From Acinetobacter sp. C26M (lineage in GTDB: Bacteria > Pseudomonadota > Gammaproteobacteria > Pseudomonadales > Moraxellaceae): a stretch of DNA of 64,000 bases. Shown here in pieces: positions 18,537-27,876 of this stretch. The stretch lies in contig NZ_CP098478.1 in NCBI RefSeq assembly GCF_023702675.1, positions 744,001-808,000 of the forward strand, given 5' to 3'. Under the pieces are notes generated by a model, which worked only from the letters and a program-made list of their open reading frames with translations, did not search any database and had not been told where the DNA came from. Both the position numbers and the translations under genes were made by a program. Position 1 is the first letter of the stretch; the number at the start of each line of letters is the position of its first letter.

Positions 18537-20597
18537 ATGGCAACAGATAATCCAAGAGCGGTTGATGATGCTACATTAGCGAATAAAGATCATTTAAATC
18601 GTGTGGTCTTTTATGTTTCAGCTCTACTTATTTTAACATTTGCACTTGTTACGATTCTATTTAACGATTTTGCCAACCACTTATTAAATGTGGTACTGGC
18701 ATGGGTCAGCGATAAATTCAGCTGGTATTACCTCTTAGCAGCAACCTTGTATCTTGTCTTTGTGATCTTCATTGCGTGCTCGCGTTATGGCGATATCAAA
18801 CTTGGTCCCAAGCATTCCAAGCCTGAGTTTAGCTTACTGAGCTGGTCGGCCATGCTGTTCGCTGCGGGGATCGGGACGGACTTGATGTTCTTCTCGGTTG
18901 CAGAACCTTTATCCCATTATATGAATCCACCTGTAGGTGAGGGGCAAACTTATGAAGCTGCCCGTCAGGGTATGGTGTGGACGCTGTTTCATTATGGTTT
19001 AACCGGTTGGGGCATGTATGCCTTGGTTGGGATGGCATTGGGATACTTTAGTTATCGGTATAACTTACCTCTGACCATTCGTTCAGCACTCTATCCAATC
19101 TTTGGTAAGAAAATTGATGGGCCGATTGGGCATACTGTCGATACAGCTGCCGTCATTGGTACGATTTTTGGTATCGCGACCACTTGTGGTATTGCGGTGG
19201 TGCAGATCAATTATGGCTTGCATGTACTGTTCGGCTTACCTGAAAACCTGTGGATTCAGATTGCCCTGATTGGCGTGGCCGTGATTGTGACCATTATCTC
19301 GGTCACTGCTGGGGTGAATAAAGGCATCAAGGTACTGTCTGAAATCAACATTTATGCTGCCATCGGCTTGATGTTGTTTGTACTGTTCTTGGGTAATACT
19401 GAATTCCTGCTCAATGCCTTAGTGCAAAACTTTGGTGACTATATCAGTCGCTTCCCAAGTTTGGCACTGGAAAGCTTTGCTTTTGACCGACCGAAAGAGT
19501 GGATGAACAGTTGGACCTTGTTCTTCTGGGCATGGTGGGTGGCGTGGTCGCCATTTGTGGGACTGTTCTTGGCAAGGATTTCACGTGGTCGTACCATTCG
19601 TGAGTTTGTTTGCGGGACGCTGATCATTCCATTGTTGTTTACCATCACGTGGTTGTCTATTTTCGGAAATAGCGCGTTGTATAACGTGATTTTTGAAGGC
19701 AATACCGCTTTGGCACAAACCGTTTTGACCGATCCTGCACATGGTTTTTATGATCTATTGGCGCAATATCCAGGCTTTGCTTTTATTGCGGGGGTCGCAA
19801 CCATTACGGGGTTATTGTTCTATGTAACTTCGGCCGATTCTGGTGCGCTGGTTCTTGGTAACTTCACCACCAAGTTCTCCAATGTCGATAATGATGCACC
19901 GCGTTGGCTTAGAATCTTCTGGGCAACCGCAATTGGTTTGTTGACGATTGCGATGTTGATGGCAAACGGAATTACCGCACTGCAAAGTGCCACCGTAATC
20001 ATGGGCTTACCGTTTAGTTTTGTGATGTTGCTAGTCATGGCGGGTTTATATAAATCCTTGCGTTTAGAGGATTATCGTAAAGCCAGCCGCAGTCTGAACG
20101 CCGCACCTGTAGTCGGAAACGTCGACATTCTGAACTGGAAGCAACGTTTATCTCGAGTGATGCATCATCCGGGCAGTAGTGAAACGCAGCGCATGCTTGA
20201 TAGCGTGTGTAAGCCTGCGGTGCAAACCGTGGCGGATGAACTGATCAAGCGCGGTATGAATGTTGAAGTCACACAGGGTGAATTGGAAGACAGTGATACG
20301 CTGTATCATCTTGATCTCACCATTTACATTGAAGAAGAACATAACTTCGTGTACCAAATCTGGCCTGTGCGTTATATTGCGCCAACCTTTAGTGAGCGGG
20401 GTAAACGTGGTAAGCAGTTCTACTATCGTTTAGAAACCTTCTTGTATGAGGGTTCTCAAGACAATGATCTAGTTGGATATACCAAAGAACAGGTGATTAA
20501 TGACATCCTTGATAAGTATGAACGGCATATGACCTTCTTGCATATCAACCGTATTAGTCCCGGTAATCGTCCTTTGTATCCTGATTCACAAGATTAA
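18537..20597 (+). CDS. betT2: BCCT-family choline transporter with long C-terminal regulatory domain
   Basis: The transporter core has the same fold and motifs as the upstream gene (WAWWVAWSPFVGLFLARIS core, ITADSG-like TSADSGALVLGN). A C-terminal extension of about 150 residues follows the last helix (from about residue 530), with acidic stretches and QIWPVRY, as in E. coli BetT, where the tail senses osmotic strength. Length is 686 aa. The ribosome-binding site GAGG lies before ATG 18537. It is 120 bp after betT1 and ends at a strong terminator. Confidence 0.92.
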   Translation: MATDNPRAVDDATLANKDHLNRVVFYVSALLILTFALVTILFNDFANHLLNVVLAWVSDKFSWYYLLAATLYLVFVIFIACSRYGDIKLGPKHSKPEFSLLSWSAMLFAAGIGTDLMFFSVAEPLSHYMNPPVGEGQTYEAARQGMVWTLFHYGLTGWGMYALVGMALGYFSYRYNLPLTIRSALYPIFGKKIDGPIGHTVDTAAVIGTIFGIATTCGIAVVQINYGLHVLFGLPENLWIQIALIGVAVIVTIISVTAGVNKGIKVLSEINIYAAIGLMLFVLFLGNTEFLLNALVQNFGDYISRFPSLALESFAFDRPKEWMNSWTLFFWAWWVAWSPFVGLFLARISRGRTIREFVCGTLIIPLLFTITWLSIFGNSALYNVIFEGNTALAQTVLTDPAHGFYDLLAQYPGFAFIAGVATITGLLFYVTSADSGALVLGNFTTKFSNVDNDAPRWLRIFWATAIGLLTIAMLMANGITALQSATVIMGLPFSFVMLLVMAGLYKSLRLEDYRKASRSLNAAPVVGNVDILNWKQRLSRVMHHPGSSETQRMLDSVCKPAVQTVADELIKRGMNVEVTQGELEDSDTLYHLDLTIYIEEEHNFVYQIWPVRYIAPTFSERGKRGKQFYYRLETFLYEGSQDNDLVGYTKEQVINDILDKYERHMTFLHINRISPGNRPLYPDSQD

Positions 20598-20607
20598 TGG
20601 GTCAAAT

Positions 20608-20637
20608 AAAAAACCTCACATACTGTGAGGTTTTTTT
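20608..20637 (+). terminator. Terminator of the betT1-betT2 unit
   Basis: Perfect CCTCACA/TGTGAGG stem with a 3-nt loop, A run before and T7 after, 10 bp beyond the betT2 stop codon. Confidence 0.9.
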
Positions 20638-20647
20638 ATGGGTTCAA

Positions 20648-21103
20648 CTATAAAGCGCCATATTTCTGCCAAGTTTCACCTGTATCGTAGGTGGCATAAT
20701 GGCTTTTGAGTTCATGCAATGATTGAGTTTGATAGATCGCGAAGATGATCATAATCAAAAATAAACTAATCAATTTAATCATGCGCTTATTTTTATATTC
20801 ACCTGAGTAGAGGTAGAAAATGCAATAAAAAGCGATCATTAAATAAGTACAGAATAAGGAATGGAATAGCAGGTAGATCAGCAAGGCGACCGTAATCACC
20901 AAGGCAATCCGATTTTTTAAGATATTAGGACGTAGGCTCAGAATATTAAGCACCAAAAGACCAAGTGAGGTCCAAAATAGATAGGCATCACCACCAATCA
21001 CGACGATATAGGTGGATTGCAGCCACAATAACACCAGCCATACAAAAATGGAAAAAATAATAAATTTAGATAGGCCTGAAGACGTGGGCAAAGTATGTTT
21101 CAT
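20648..21103 (-). CDS. Small multi-pass membrane protein of unknown function
   Basis: This 151-aa protein has four or five hydrophobic segments (LSKFIIFSIFVWLVLLW, AYLFWTSLGLLVLNIL, IALVITVALLIYLLF, TYLMIAFYCIFYLY, LISLFLIMIIFAI), so it is an inner-membrane protein. No family motif is recognised. It lies 38 bp downstream of the MFS exporter on the same strand and could be co-transcribed with it. Confidence 0.65.
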   Translation of the reverse strand: MKHTLPTSSGLSKFIIFSIFVWLVLLWLQSTYIVVIGGDAYLFWTSLGLLVLNILSLRPNILKNRIALVITVALLIYLLFHSLFCTYLMIAFYCIFYLYSGEYKNKRMIKLISLFLIMIIFAIYQTQSLHELKSHYATYDTGETWQKYGAL

Positions 21104-21141
21104 ATCACATTTGATTTTTAAATAACTGTTTGTTTGGATGA

Positions 21142-22383
21142 CTAAAAACGAAAATTAAATAAAGCTTTGGTTCTTGCCTTGGTTAAGACAACGCAGAGCA
21201 AAGAAAGTGAGCCACCAATCAACATTGCTGGAACCACGCTAAAAAAACGGGTCATCACACTGGACTGCAATGCACCCAGTTCATTACTTGAGGTGACAAA
21301 GATGCCATTAATGGCTGCCACACGCCCAAGCATGTCTTTGGGAGGGATAAGTTGCAGAATCGTTTGACGGATAACTATGTTGATGCTGTCACATGCTCCC
21401 ATAATAATGAGAACTGCGACAGAAAAATACAGTTGTCTGGTAACAGCAAATAACAAAGTGCAAACACCAAAGCCTGTGACGGCAATCAGCATCATTTGCC
21501 ACGGCTTAGATTTAGGGGGATAGCGCACCAAAATCACCATCATGATCAAGCCACCAAAGGCAGGTGCAGCACGTAATAGACCAAAACCATCGGCACCAAT
21601 CTGTAAAATATCTTGGGCAAAAATTGGCAATAGCGCGATGATACCGCCAAAAAACACGGAGCCAAGATCGAGAAACATCGCCCAAAAAATAATTTTAGTT
21701 TTAAAAATAAATTGCAGTGCTTCTTTCAGACTTTGCGTCACAGATTCGGTTTGGATTTGCGGGAAATGTCGTTTTTGTAAACACCACAGTGCGATCGTTC
21801 CTGTGAGAAAAAGTGCCACGATCACAGCAAAAGTAATATCTAGGTCGAGATGAGCCAATAGAAAGCCACCGATCACGGGAGCAAGAATGCCACTGGCTTG
21901 CCAGCACATACTGGTCCATGTTGCTGCATTGGTATAATGATGTTCTGGTACTACAAAAGGCCGTAGCGAATTAAAGCAGGGGCTATAAATCCCGCGAATA
22001 CAGCCAAATAAAAACAGAATGCTAAAGGTGGAAATCAGTAAGAAATTGGTACTCAACGCTTGAGTGTTGTATAGGTCAAAGCAGACCCATAAGGCAATCG
22101 ATAGGGGAATCGCAAAGCTAAAACTGATTTGCAAAATACGCTGACGATTAAAACGATCAGCAATATAACCACCCCATAAAGACAGCGCCAGAAAAGGTAA
22201 AAAATCCATAATCCCGACTAAACCCAGGAGAAGTGGATTTTTGGTAATTTGATACAGATGAAAGGCAATCAGCACTTCTTGAATCAGCACCGCAAAAGTC
22301 AGGCAGCATTGATTGAGGGTCAATAACTTAAAGTCACGACTGGCAAATGCAGCAAAAGCAGAGTGGGGTGCAGCAGAAGGCAT
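21142..22383 (-). CDS. MFS transporter (MFS_3/EntS-like exporter)
   Basis: This 413-aa protein has about 12 transmembrane helices. The MFS loop motif appears as GGYIADRFNRQRILQ between helices 2 and 3, and a second copy of the domain follows. The look is that of the enterobactin-exporter-like group of drug or siderophore efflux proteins, but no siderophore genes are nearby, so the substrate is unknown. ATG 22383 is used. The downstream small membrane gene is on the same strand. Confidence 0.85.
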   Translation of the reverse strand: MPSAAPHSAFAAFASRDFKLLTLNQCCLTFAVLIQEVLIAFHLYQITKNPLLLGLVGIMDFLPFLALSLWGGYIADRFNRQRILQISFSFAIPLSIALWVCFDLYNTQALSTNFLLISTFSILFLFGCIRGIYSPCFNSLRPFVVPEHHYTNAATWTSMCWQASGILAPVIGGFLLAHLDLDITFAVIVALFLTGTIALWCLQKRHFPQIQTESVTQSLKEALQFIFKTKIIFWAMFLDLGSVFFGGIIALLPIFAQDILQIGADGFGLLRAAPAFGGLIMMVILVRYPPKSKPWQMMLIAVTGFGVCTLLFAVTRQLYFSVAVLIIMGACDSINIVIRQTILQLIPPKDMLGRVAAINGIFVTSSNELGALQSSVMTRFFSVVPAMLIGGSLSLLCVVLTKARTKALFNFRF

Positions 22384-22408
22384 AGTATAAAAATAAAAGA
22401 CAAAATGA

Positions 22409-22442
22409 GAAAAAGGGAAGAGCCGAAACTCCTCCCTTTTTA
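22409..22442 (-). terminator. Terminator of mqo
   Basis: Stem AAAAGGGA..GAG pairs with CTC..TCCCTTTT around a short loop, with a T run on the minus strand. It lies 18 bp beyond the mqo stop codon. Confidence 0.75.
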
Positions 22443-22459
22443 TTTAGACTGAAGGTCGC

Positions 22460-24100
22460 TTATTGGGCAACAGCTTCAGCTTTTTCTACTTTCTTAGCAG
22501 GAACTAAGTTTGCAGGTGTCGTATAGTTCAAGCCCAAAGTTGAACTTGAGTACTGACGGATCTGATCTAACAACGCTGGATCGGTTGAAAGGTCTTTACC
22601 ATAAGAACGTACGATCTCATGCAATTTGTTATTCCATACACCTTTAGTTTGCTCAGGGAATGCTTTCTCAAGCAAGTTAAGCATGATGTAAGGTGATGTA
22701 GACGCACCCGGAGAAGCACCTAGCAATGCAGTTACAGACTTATCTTTAGATGCAAAGATTTCTGTACCGAATTGCAATTTAGCAGGTTTGCCTGGCTCTT
22801 TTTTGATGATCTGAACGCGTTGACCACCTTGTTGTAAATGCCAGTCTTTTGGATCAGCTTCAGGGTAGTATTTTTTCAACTCATTGAAACGATCTGCATC
22901 AGACATCAATACTTGGCTTACGAGGTACTGAACAAGATCAGCATTTTGTAGACCAATTGCAGCCATAGGCAACACGTTGTTTTTGTTGGTTGATGCAAGC
23001 AAATCAAGCTGTGAACCATTTTTCAGGAACTTGTTTGAGTAAGTTGCGAATGGGCCAAACAATACATATTTTTTACCGTCGATATAACGGGTATCGATAT
23101 GTGGAACAGACATTGGAGGCGCACCAAGATCAGCACGACCATAGACTTTAGCAGTGTGTTTTGCCGTTACTGCTGGGTTGTCAGTCACAAGGAACTCACC
23201 ACCTACAGGGAAACCAGCATATTGTTGCGCTTCTGGTAAGCCAGTCATTTGCAATAGTTTAATTGCAGCACCGCCCGCACCAATAAACACAAAACGTGTT
23301 TTTACATGATCAACTTTGCCAGATTTCAAATCTTTGAAAGCTACAGACCAAGTGTTGTCATCGTTTTTGCTGATACCCGTCACTTCAGTTGAAGTGCTAA
23401 GTTTGAAGTTTGGACTCTTTTCAAGGTTGCCAATCAACTGCTTGGTGATTGCACCGTAGTTCACGTCAGAACCAACGTCCATACGGGTTGCAGCCACTTT
23501 TTGTTGAGGATCACGACCGTCCATTACCAATGGTGCCCATTGTTGAATTTCGGCTTTGTCTTCACTCAACTTCATGCCAGCGAATAACGGGTTTTGAACC
23601 ATGGCAGCATAACGCTTTTCCATGAAGTTCACGTTATCGCCCCATACGAAAGCAATGTGTGGTACTGGGTTAATGAAGGTATTTGGTGTTTCTAATACAC
23701 CTTGTTTCACTTGGTATGCCCAGAATTGCTTGGCAATTTCAAACTGACCAGCCACATTTACAGCTTTAGAAATGTCCATTTTACCGTCTTTTTCTTCGGT
23801 ATAGTTCATTTCCATAAAGCCTGAGTGACCTGTACCCGCGTTGTTAAAACCGTTTGAACTTTCTTGTGCGACAGCATCAAGACGTTCATACATGCGGATA
23901 TTCCAGTCTGGTTGTAACTCGTTGAGGTAAGTACCTAAAGTGGCACTCATGATCCCGCCACCGATCAGTACAACATCGACAGTTGGTTCGTTACTCGTAG
24001 TTTTAATTGCCTTAGACGCAACTGGTCTAAAAAGAAAGGCAATTGCAATAATAATTAATACTACGACTAGTACTAATAAATATTTCCAAAATTTTTTCAT
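22460..24100 (-). CDS. mqo: Malate:quinone oxidoreductase
   Basis: This membrane-associated FAD enzyme oxidises malate to oxaloacetate and reduces quinone, replacing malate dehydrogenase in the TCA cycle. The FAD motif [18 protein letters not shown] is near residue 45, preceded by an N-terminal hydrophobic segment ([17 protein letters not shown]) that could anchor the protein. [15 protein letters not shown] and [15 protein letters not shown] are highly typical of Mqo. Length is 546 aa. Upstream bases to 24416 hold no gene. It feeds the same quinone pool as the Nuo complex encoded at 51-64 kb. Confidence 0.96.
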   Translation of the reverse strand: MKKFWKYLLVLVVVLIIIAIAFLFRPVASKAIKTTSNEPTVDVVLIGGGIMSATLGTYLNELQPDWNIRMYERLDAVAQESSNGFNNAGTGHSGFMEMNYTEEKDGKMDISKAVNVAGQFEIAKQFWAYQVKQGVLETPNTFINPVPHIAFVWGDNVNFMEKRYAAMVQNPLFAGMKLSEDKAEIQQWAPLVMDGRDPQQKVAATRMDVGSDVNYGAITKQLIGNLEKSPNFKLSTSTEVTGISKNDDNTWSVAFKDLKSGKVDHVKTRFVFIGAGGAAIKLLQMTGLPEAQQYAGFPVGGEFLVTDNPAVTAKHTAKVYGRADLGAPPMSVPHIDTRYIDGKKYVLFGPFATYSNKFLKNGSQLDLLASTNKNNVLPMAAIGLQNADLVQYLVSQVLMSDADRFNELKKYYPEADPKDWHLQQGGQRVQIIKKEPGKPAKLQFGTEIFASKDKSVTALLGASPGASTSPYIMLNLLEKAFPEQTKGVWNNKLHEIVRSYGKDLSTDPALLDQIRQYSSSTLGLNYTTPANLVPAKKVEKAEAVAQ

Positions 24101-24416
24101 TCAATTTACCTTAAAAATTAAATGACGCTCCATATCAAAAGCGACATAGAGAGAAAGAATTTAAATGATGTTACAGGCGCAATAAAGGCACATCAGTACG
24201 GCAAGGGATCGCCTTAACACTGATGTTGAAGAAGTTAGTTCATGAATTTTACTTTAATTTAGACGGTATTTTGGTTGAACTAATGTTTCAAAATGTACAA
24301 ATCAAGCCAACTTTGATGATTTATTGTGTGAAAGTTGTAGAAAGTTCTAGTAAATCCTAGACTTATGGTTTAGAGAGATTAGTCACATTTTGATCAAATA
24401 TGATGACTTGAATAAT
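24101..24416. other. Non-coding stretch upstream of mqo
   Basis: This 316-bp A/T-rich region must contain the mqo promoter, since transcription runs leftward. No gene, repeat or clear operator is seen. Confidence 0.5.
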
Positions 24417-24450
24417 AAAAAAAGCTGTCCGTAGACAGCTTTTACTTTTT
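24417..24450 (-). terminator. Original nrdB terminator, now stranded at the far side of the transposon
   Basis: Perfect stem AAAAGCTGTC (24420-24429), loop CGTA, GACAGCTTTT (24434-24443). On the minus strand it ends in seven T residues, so it terminates leftward transcription. The nearest leftward gene to its right in the uninterrupted chromosome is nrdB. Removing the transposon places this hairpin 19 nt beyond the nrdB stop codon, where a terminator belongs. Confidence 0.8.
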
Positions 24451-24454
24451 ATTG
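24450..24454. repeat. Left target-site duplication TATTG
   Basis: The five bases TATTG immediately precede the left terminal repeat and recur immediately after the right terminal repeat at 41735-41739. A 5-bp duplication is the size made by Tn7-like and Tn5053-like TniA/TnsB transposases. Confidence 0.85.
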
Positions 24455-24478
24455 CGTCACGCGACACATATGCTGTCA
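24455..24478 (+). repeat. Left terminal inverted repeat
   Basis: It begins CGTCACGCGACACATA and matches the complement of 41711-41734 except at two positions. This is the outermost transposase-binding site of the left end. Confidence 0.85.
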
Positions 24479-24620
24479 TTTTCCATTTCAGAAATTCAAA
24501 AGCTTAGCGATTCTTGCGACGCATAATGACACTAGAATACGACACAACCAATGACATTTTGATAAGAAAAAGACACATCTGATGTCATTTTCTTAAAAGT
24601 AGTTTATTGAACCATTTTTA
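24455..24620. repeat. Left-end transposase-binding site cluster
   Basis: After the terminal repeat come degenerate copies of the GCGACACATAAGTTGTCATT-type site: GCGACGCATAATGACA near 24516, GACACAACCAATGACATT near 24541, and GACACATCTGATGTCATT near 24572. All are oriented as in the terminus. Multiple end sites of one orientation are typical of Tn7-like left ends. Confidence 0.65.
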
Positions 24621-24704
24621 AGTTAGTACCCATTAGCAGCTTACTAGATAGTTAGAAATTTTTCTTTTTAAGAAATGCTTTCTGTTTCGTCGATTGAAGT
24701 GACG

Positions 24705-24840
24705 CGTCACACGATACATAAGTTGTTATTTTCGATTTTAGAAATTCAAAAGCTTAGTGATTCTTACTGCACATAATGATAATTTTAGCGACACAATTTG
24801 TGTCGTTATAGAATACAAATGACGCAACCCATGTCATTAT
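24705..24840. repeat. Second, degenerate left end (direct repeat of 24455-24600)
   Basis: From CGTCAC at 24705 the sequence repeats the left end closely: ATACATAAGTTGTTATTTTC, then AGAAATTCAAAAGCTTAG and ATTCTT, in the same order and spacing as at 24455-24520. Further sites (GCGACACAATTTGTGTCG and GACGCAACCCATGTCATT) follow. This looks like the left end of an older or nested related element. Confidence 0.7.
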
Positions 24841-25008
24841 GACGAGCATATAGATGTAATAAATTCTTTGGAAGATGCTTTTAGATACTCAAATTATTTA
24901 AGCTTAAAGTCATCTCAAGATGGATACAAAATCAATAACTACTTAGATCAGAGTGGATATTTGTCTGTTTTAGAATTAAGTGAGACTACATGGAATTGTG
25001 AAAATTGA
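24841..25008 (+). pseudogene. C-terminal remnant of an unidentified gene
   Basis: A 55-codon frame with protein-like composition (DEHIDVINSLEDAFRYSNYL and on to TTWNCEN) ends at TGA 25006-25008. It has no plausible start, because it abuts the second left-end repeat on its 5' side. It is probably the tail of a cargo gene cut by transposition or deletion. The family is not recognised. The rest of the gap to 25265 holds only a terminator-like hairpin. Confidence 0.5.
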
Positions 25009-25041
25009 TCAATAAGTAGTCGTGAAACGTGATAAATCATT

Positions 25042-25075
25042 AAAAAAGCCCAGGCACTATGAGTTGGACTTTTTA
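25042..25075. terminator. Imperfect terminator-like hairpin
   Basis: AAAAAAGCCCA and TTGGACTTTTT can pair with one mismatch around an 11-nt loop, with A and T runs on both sides. It lies 34 bp after the gene remnant and upstream of the 417-aa gene. Confidence 0.45.
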
Positions 25076-25265
25076 TTAAAAATAAGGCTATGATTTATAT
25101 AAGATAAAAATTCGTATAAGACTTATTGTATTGATTTTATGATTTTTTTAAATAATTTTTAGTAATGCAATATGAGGCTTGAATTATTAACTTTAAAAGT
25201 TATATTCTAGAAAAATATGGAACCCCAAGATTCCTGTAAAATAAATAAAATAGAAGGTAGCAAAC

Positions 25266-26519
25266 ATGGTAAAAATAATTTTCAATACACCTGGACAAGC
25301 AGATGACTTATCGCCTCTACTTTTGGAAAAGTGGAATGAAGAAATTAAAAAGCAGTATGAATCCCATGTTAAAATGGAGATAGCCTCAGGCGTTACATTA
25401 GGGTCTAGATTCTTTGCTTTTGATCCTACTACTATCCCAAATTCAATTACAGTTAATAGTGTCAAGTGGTTTGGTGATCCTGCTGAACCTGCATTTTGCC
25501 AAAATTCAGATGTAGCACAAAAACTTTCTGATTGGGGCATTAAGGGCAGACACCATTTTCATAATGAGTATTGTGAATATACGGTAGAGTATAAAATAGA
25601 TTCTACTGGTAAACAAAGACCTAAAAGAGTTCAGATTACAACAGAACTGAGAGAATACTGGGTAACAATTGCAAAACATGACCCAAACTTTCTAAAACAA
25701 TTAGCTTCAACAGTACTTGGAATACCTGTTACATGGGAAGATTTATATGGAAATGATCCTACAAATATGACCATAGAAGAAAGAGAGCTAAGTTTTTCTA
25801 CACAAGTTGCAGGAAATGGAGATGGTAATAATCCCTCACAACCCGTTGGAAAATTAAATACGGAAAATGCATTGTTCATGACCCATCCTATTAACGGATT
25901 AGATGACTTAATTTATATAGTTATGTTTGGTGCAAAACCCTACGCAAGAAAGAATGGATCTCAATTTGAAAAAGTAACGAAATATGCAATTTTTAAAGAA
26001 TATAACGTTGAACACTTAGCTTGCCGCCATGCAGACCCTGCTGCTGCTATGGGTGCATATGGCGCAGTTTTTGAGGGTAGAAAAATAGCATTCAACCAAA
26101 ATCTTGGAATGTATATTCTTTCTTTTGCTAAGAATAATTTTTTATATAACGGAAATTCGATTCCTGATTCCTGGGTTAGATTCTCAAGAGGGAAAAACAA
26201 TTTACATCAACGATTAGTCTTTGGACCTTCGGATGAAGAGAATGTTTTTTTAGATGATATCACCGTTGAAAAAGGAGGAAATGATGTTCCAATTAAAGGT
26301 GGATTTGAAGTGTTACAACACATTGAAGTTGGTCCAATAATTCAAATTAGTCAACCTTCTGAAGTTAATTCAAGTGATTATCAATTGATAACGGAAAGCG
26401 ATGATTCATTACAATGCGATAAAGCCAAGATTTGTTCAAATATTGCTACCTTTTGGACTGAATATAATCGTGGTTCTTTAATTCGAATTGCTCCAAGAAC
26501 AACGAAAATAGGAAGTTAA
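25266..26519 (+). CDS. Uncharacterised 417-aa protein, first gene of a DyP-peroxidase pair
   Basis: No family is assigned. The protein is soluble-looking, with no signal peptide or membrane segment. Two His/Cys-rich segments could bind metal or heme: HHFHNEYCEY at residues 96-105 and CRHADPAAAMGAYGAVF starting at residue 253. A hydrophobic, Gly-rich core follows the second. The segment ITTELREYW after the first motif looks conserved in style. ATG 25266 has AAGG upstream. The stop codon is 4 nt before the DyP peroxidase ATG, and the ribosome-binding site of that gene lies inside this one, so the two are almost certainly translated together and may act as one system. Coding is visibly more A/T-rich than the chromosome. 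Confidence 0.75.
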   Translation: MVKIIFNTPGQADDLSPLLLEKWNEEIKKQYESHVKMEIASGVTLGSRFFAFDPTTIPNSITVNSVKWFGDPAEPAFCQNSDVAQKLSDWGIKGRHHFHNEYCEYTVEYKIDSTGKQRPKRVQITTELREYWVTIAKHDPNFLKQLASTVLGIPVTWEDLYGNDPTNMTIEERELSFSTQVAGNGDGNNPSQPVGKLNTENALFMTHPINGLDDLIYIVMFGAKPYARKNGSQFEKVTKYAIFKEYNVEHLACRHADPAAAMGAYGAVFEGRKIAFNQNLGMYILSFAKNNFLYNGNSIPDSWVRFSRGKNNLHQRLVFGPSDEENVFLDDITVEKGGNDVPIKGGFEVLQHIEVGPIIQISQPSEVNSSDYQLITESDDSLQCDKAKICSNIATFWTEYNRGSLIRIAPRTTKIGS

Positions 26520-26523
26520 TAAT

Positions 26524-27750
26524 ATGCAAGAAGGGATCTTTTATCAGCAAGGAGCAACACCTGGAAAGCATTGGGGATTATTATTTTTACGCATAAACGA
26601 GGGATACGATTCAACCAAAATTTACGAAGGATTAAATTCACTTTGGGAGGTTCTGCAGGCCTTAAAAGTTGGAAAAATAGAAGACTTACCAAATATAACA
26701 GTTCCTGTTCCTCCTTCAGGACTTCAAATTACAATTGGATATGGTAAAAATATATTTAACAAAACGGGTATTAAAAAATTTGTTCCAACTGCTATTACAG
26801 ATTCTAATTTTCGTCCGCCTCTCGCAACTGGTGGTGGAAAATTACTTGCTGCCTCTGGGCTTAGTTATTCTGAAACATTAATTAAAAACCCTGCAACAGA
26901 AGATATTGCTTTACAGTTTATATCTGATTCTGAACTTCTAATTTATAGATGTTATTTAGAGTCATACAAATTATTGACTACAGCCAATAATGAATTTCCT
27001 TTTGAAATAGTTAAATTTTATACTGGCTTCCAAAGAGAGGATAAACGAAGTTGGATTGATTTTCATGATGGAATATCAAACCTAAAAAGCGGAAAGGATC
27101 GATTTGAAGCCATCCGAATTAAAGAAAATAATATACCAGAGGAACAATGGATAATCGGTGGCACTTTTATGGCTTTTATGAGAATTGAAGTCGATATTGA
27201 TAAGTGGATTAAACTTGATAGAGCTACTCAAGAATTATTGGTGGGTAGAGATAAAGTAAGTGGATGCCCATTAGATTCTGTAATGGATGATAGACCTATT
27301 ATCATTAGTAAATGCCCTTTTTCTGAGACTACAACTATTGTTGACCTAGATTCAAAAGGAAACTTTATAAATGAAGACTTTTTTGAGCCATCTAATACAT
27401 CCGATCCAATAGTTTTGGCAAGTCATGTTCAAAGAGCTAATCATCATAAGCAAGTTATAGGAGATAGAGACTCTCTAAGAGTTTTTAGACAAGGGTATGA
27501 ATTTTTTGAAGCATCAGATCAAGCGGCTAAGATTAAAATTGGATTGAATTTTGTTAGTTTTCAAGATACACCTGAAAGACTCATTAGAATGCTTACACAA
27601 GAAACATGGTTAGGCAATGTTAATTTTGGAGGTCTTGATAATCATCAAACACCAGAAAACAATATTTTAAAAATATGGGCGGCAGGTATATATTTAATAC
27701 CTCCAGAAAATAATTTAAATAAAATACCAGGCTATGAGTTGTTTGAGTAG
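26524..27750 (+). CDS. DyP-type heme peroxidase-like protein
   Basis: The 408-aa protein shows the DyP family layout. A DFHDGISN segment at residues 179-186 corresponds to GxxDG, with the catalytic Asp kept (182) but the first Gly replaced by Asp. SHVQRANHH has the expected proximal heme His at 301. RVFRQGYEFFE has the distal Arg at 322, and GLNFVSFQDTPERLI is the C-terminal signature. DyP enzymes use peroxide to oxidise dyes, phenols or protein partners. No Tat or Sec signal is seen, so it is probably cytoplasmic. GGAAG lies before ATG 26524, and the gene follows the uncharacterised partner after 4 nt. The Gly-to-Asp change makes activity uncertain. Confidence 0.82.
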   Translation: MQEGIFYQQGATPGKHWGLLFLRINEGYDSTKIYEGLNSLWEVLQALKVGKIEDLPNITVPVPPSGLQITIGYGKNIFNKTGIKKFVPTAITDSNFRPPLATGGGKLLAASGLSYSETLIKNPATEDIALQFISDSELLIYRCYLESYKLLTTANNEFPFEIVKFYTGFQREDKRSWIDFHDGISNLKSGKDRFEAIRIKENNIPEEQWIIGGTFMAFMRIEVDIDKWIKLDRATQELLVGRDKVSGCPLDSVMDDRPIIISKCPFSETTTIVDLDSKGNFINEDFFEPSNTSDPIVLASHVQRANHHKQVIGDRDSLRVFRQGYEFFEASDQAAKIKIGLNFVSFQDTPERLIRMLTQETWLGNVNFGGLDNHQTPENNILKIWAAGIYLIPPENNLNKIPGYELFE

Positions 27751-27876
27751 CTACCAAAAATTTAAACACACATAGCCCATTTGTGGATTTTTATCACTTT
27801 TTAGATACATTTAGTTTGCATAGGAGATAACATTGTTTATGGAAAATAAGAGTCTGTAAATAAGTTCTAATAATAT

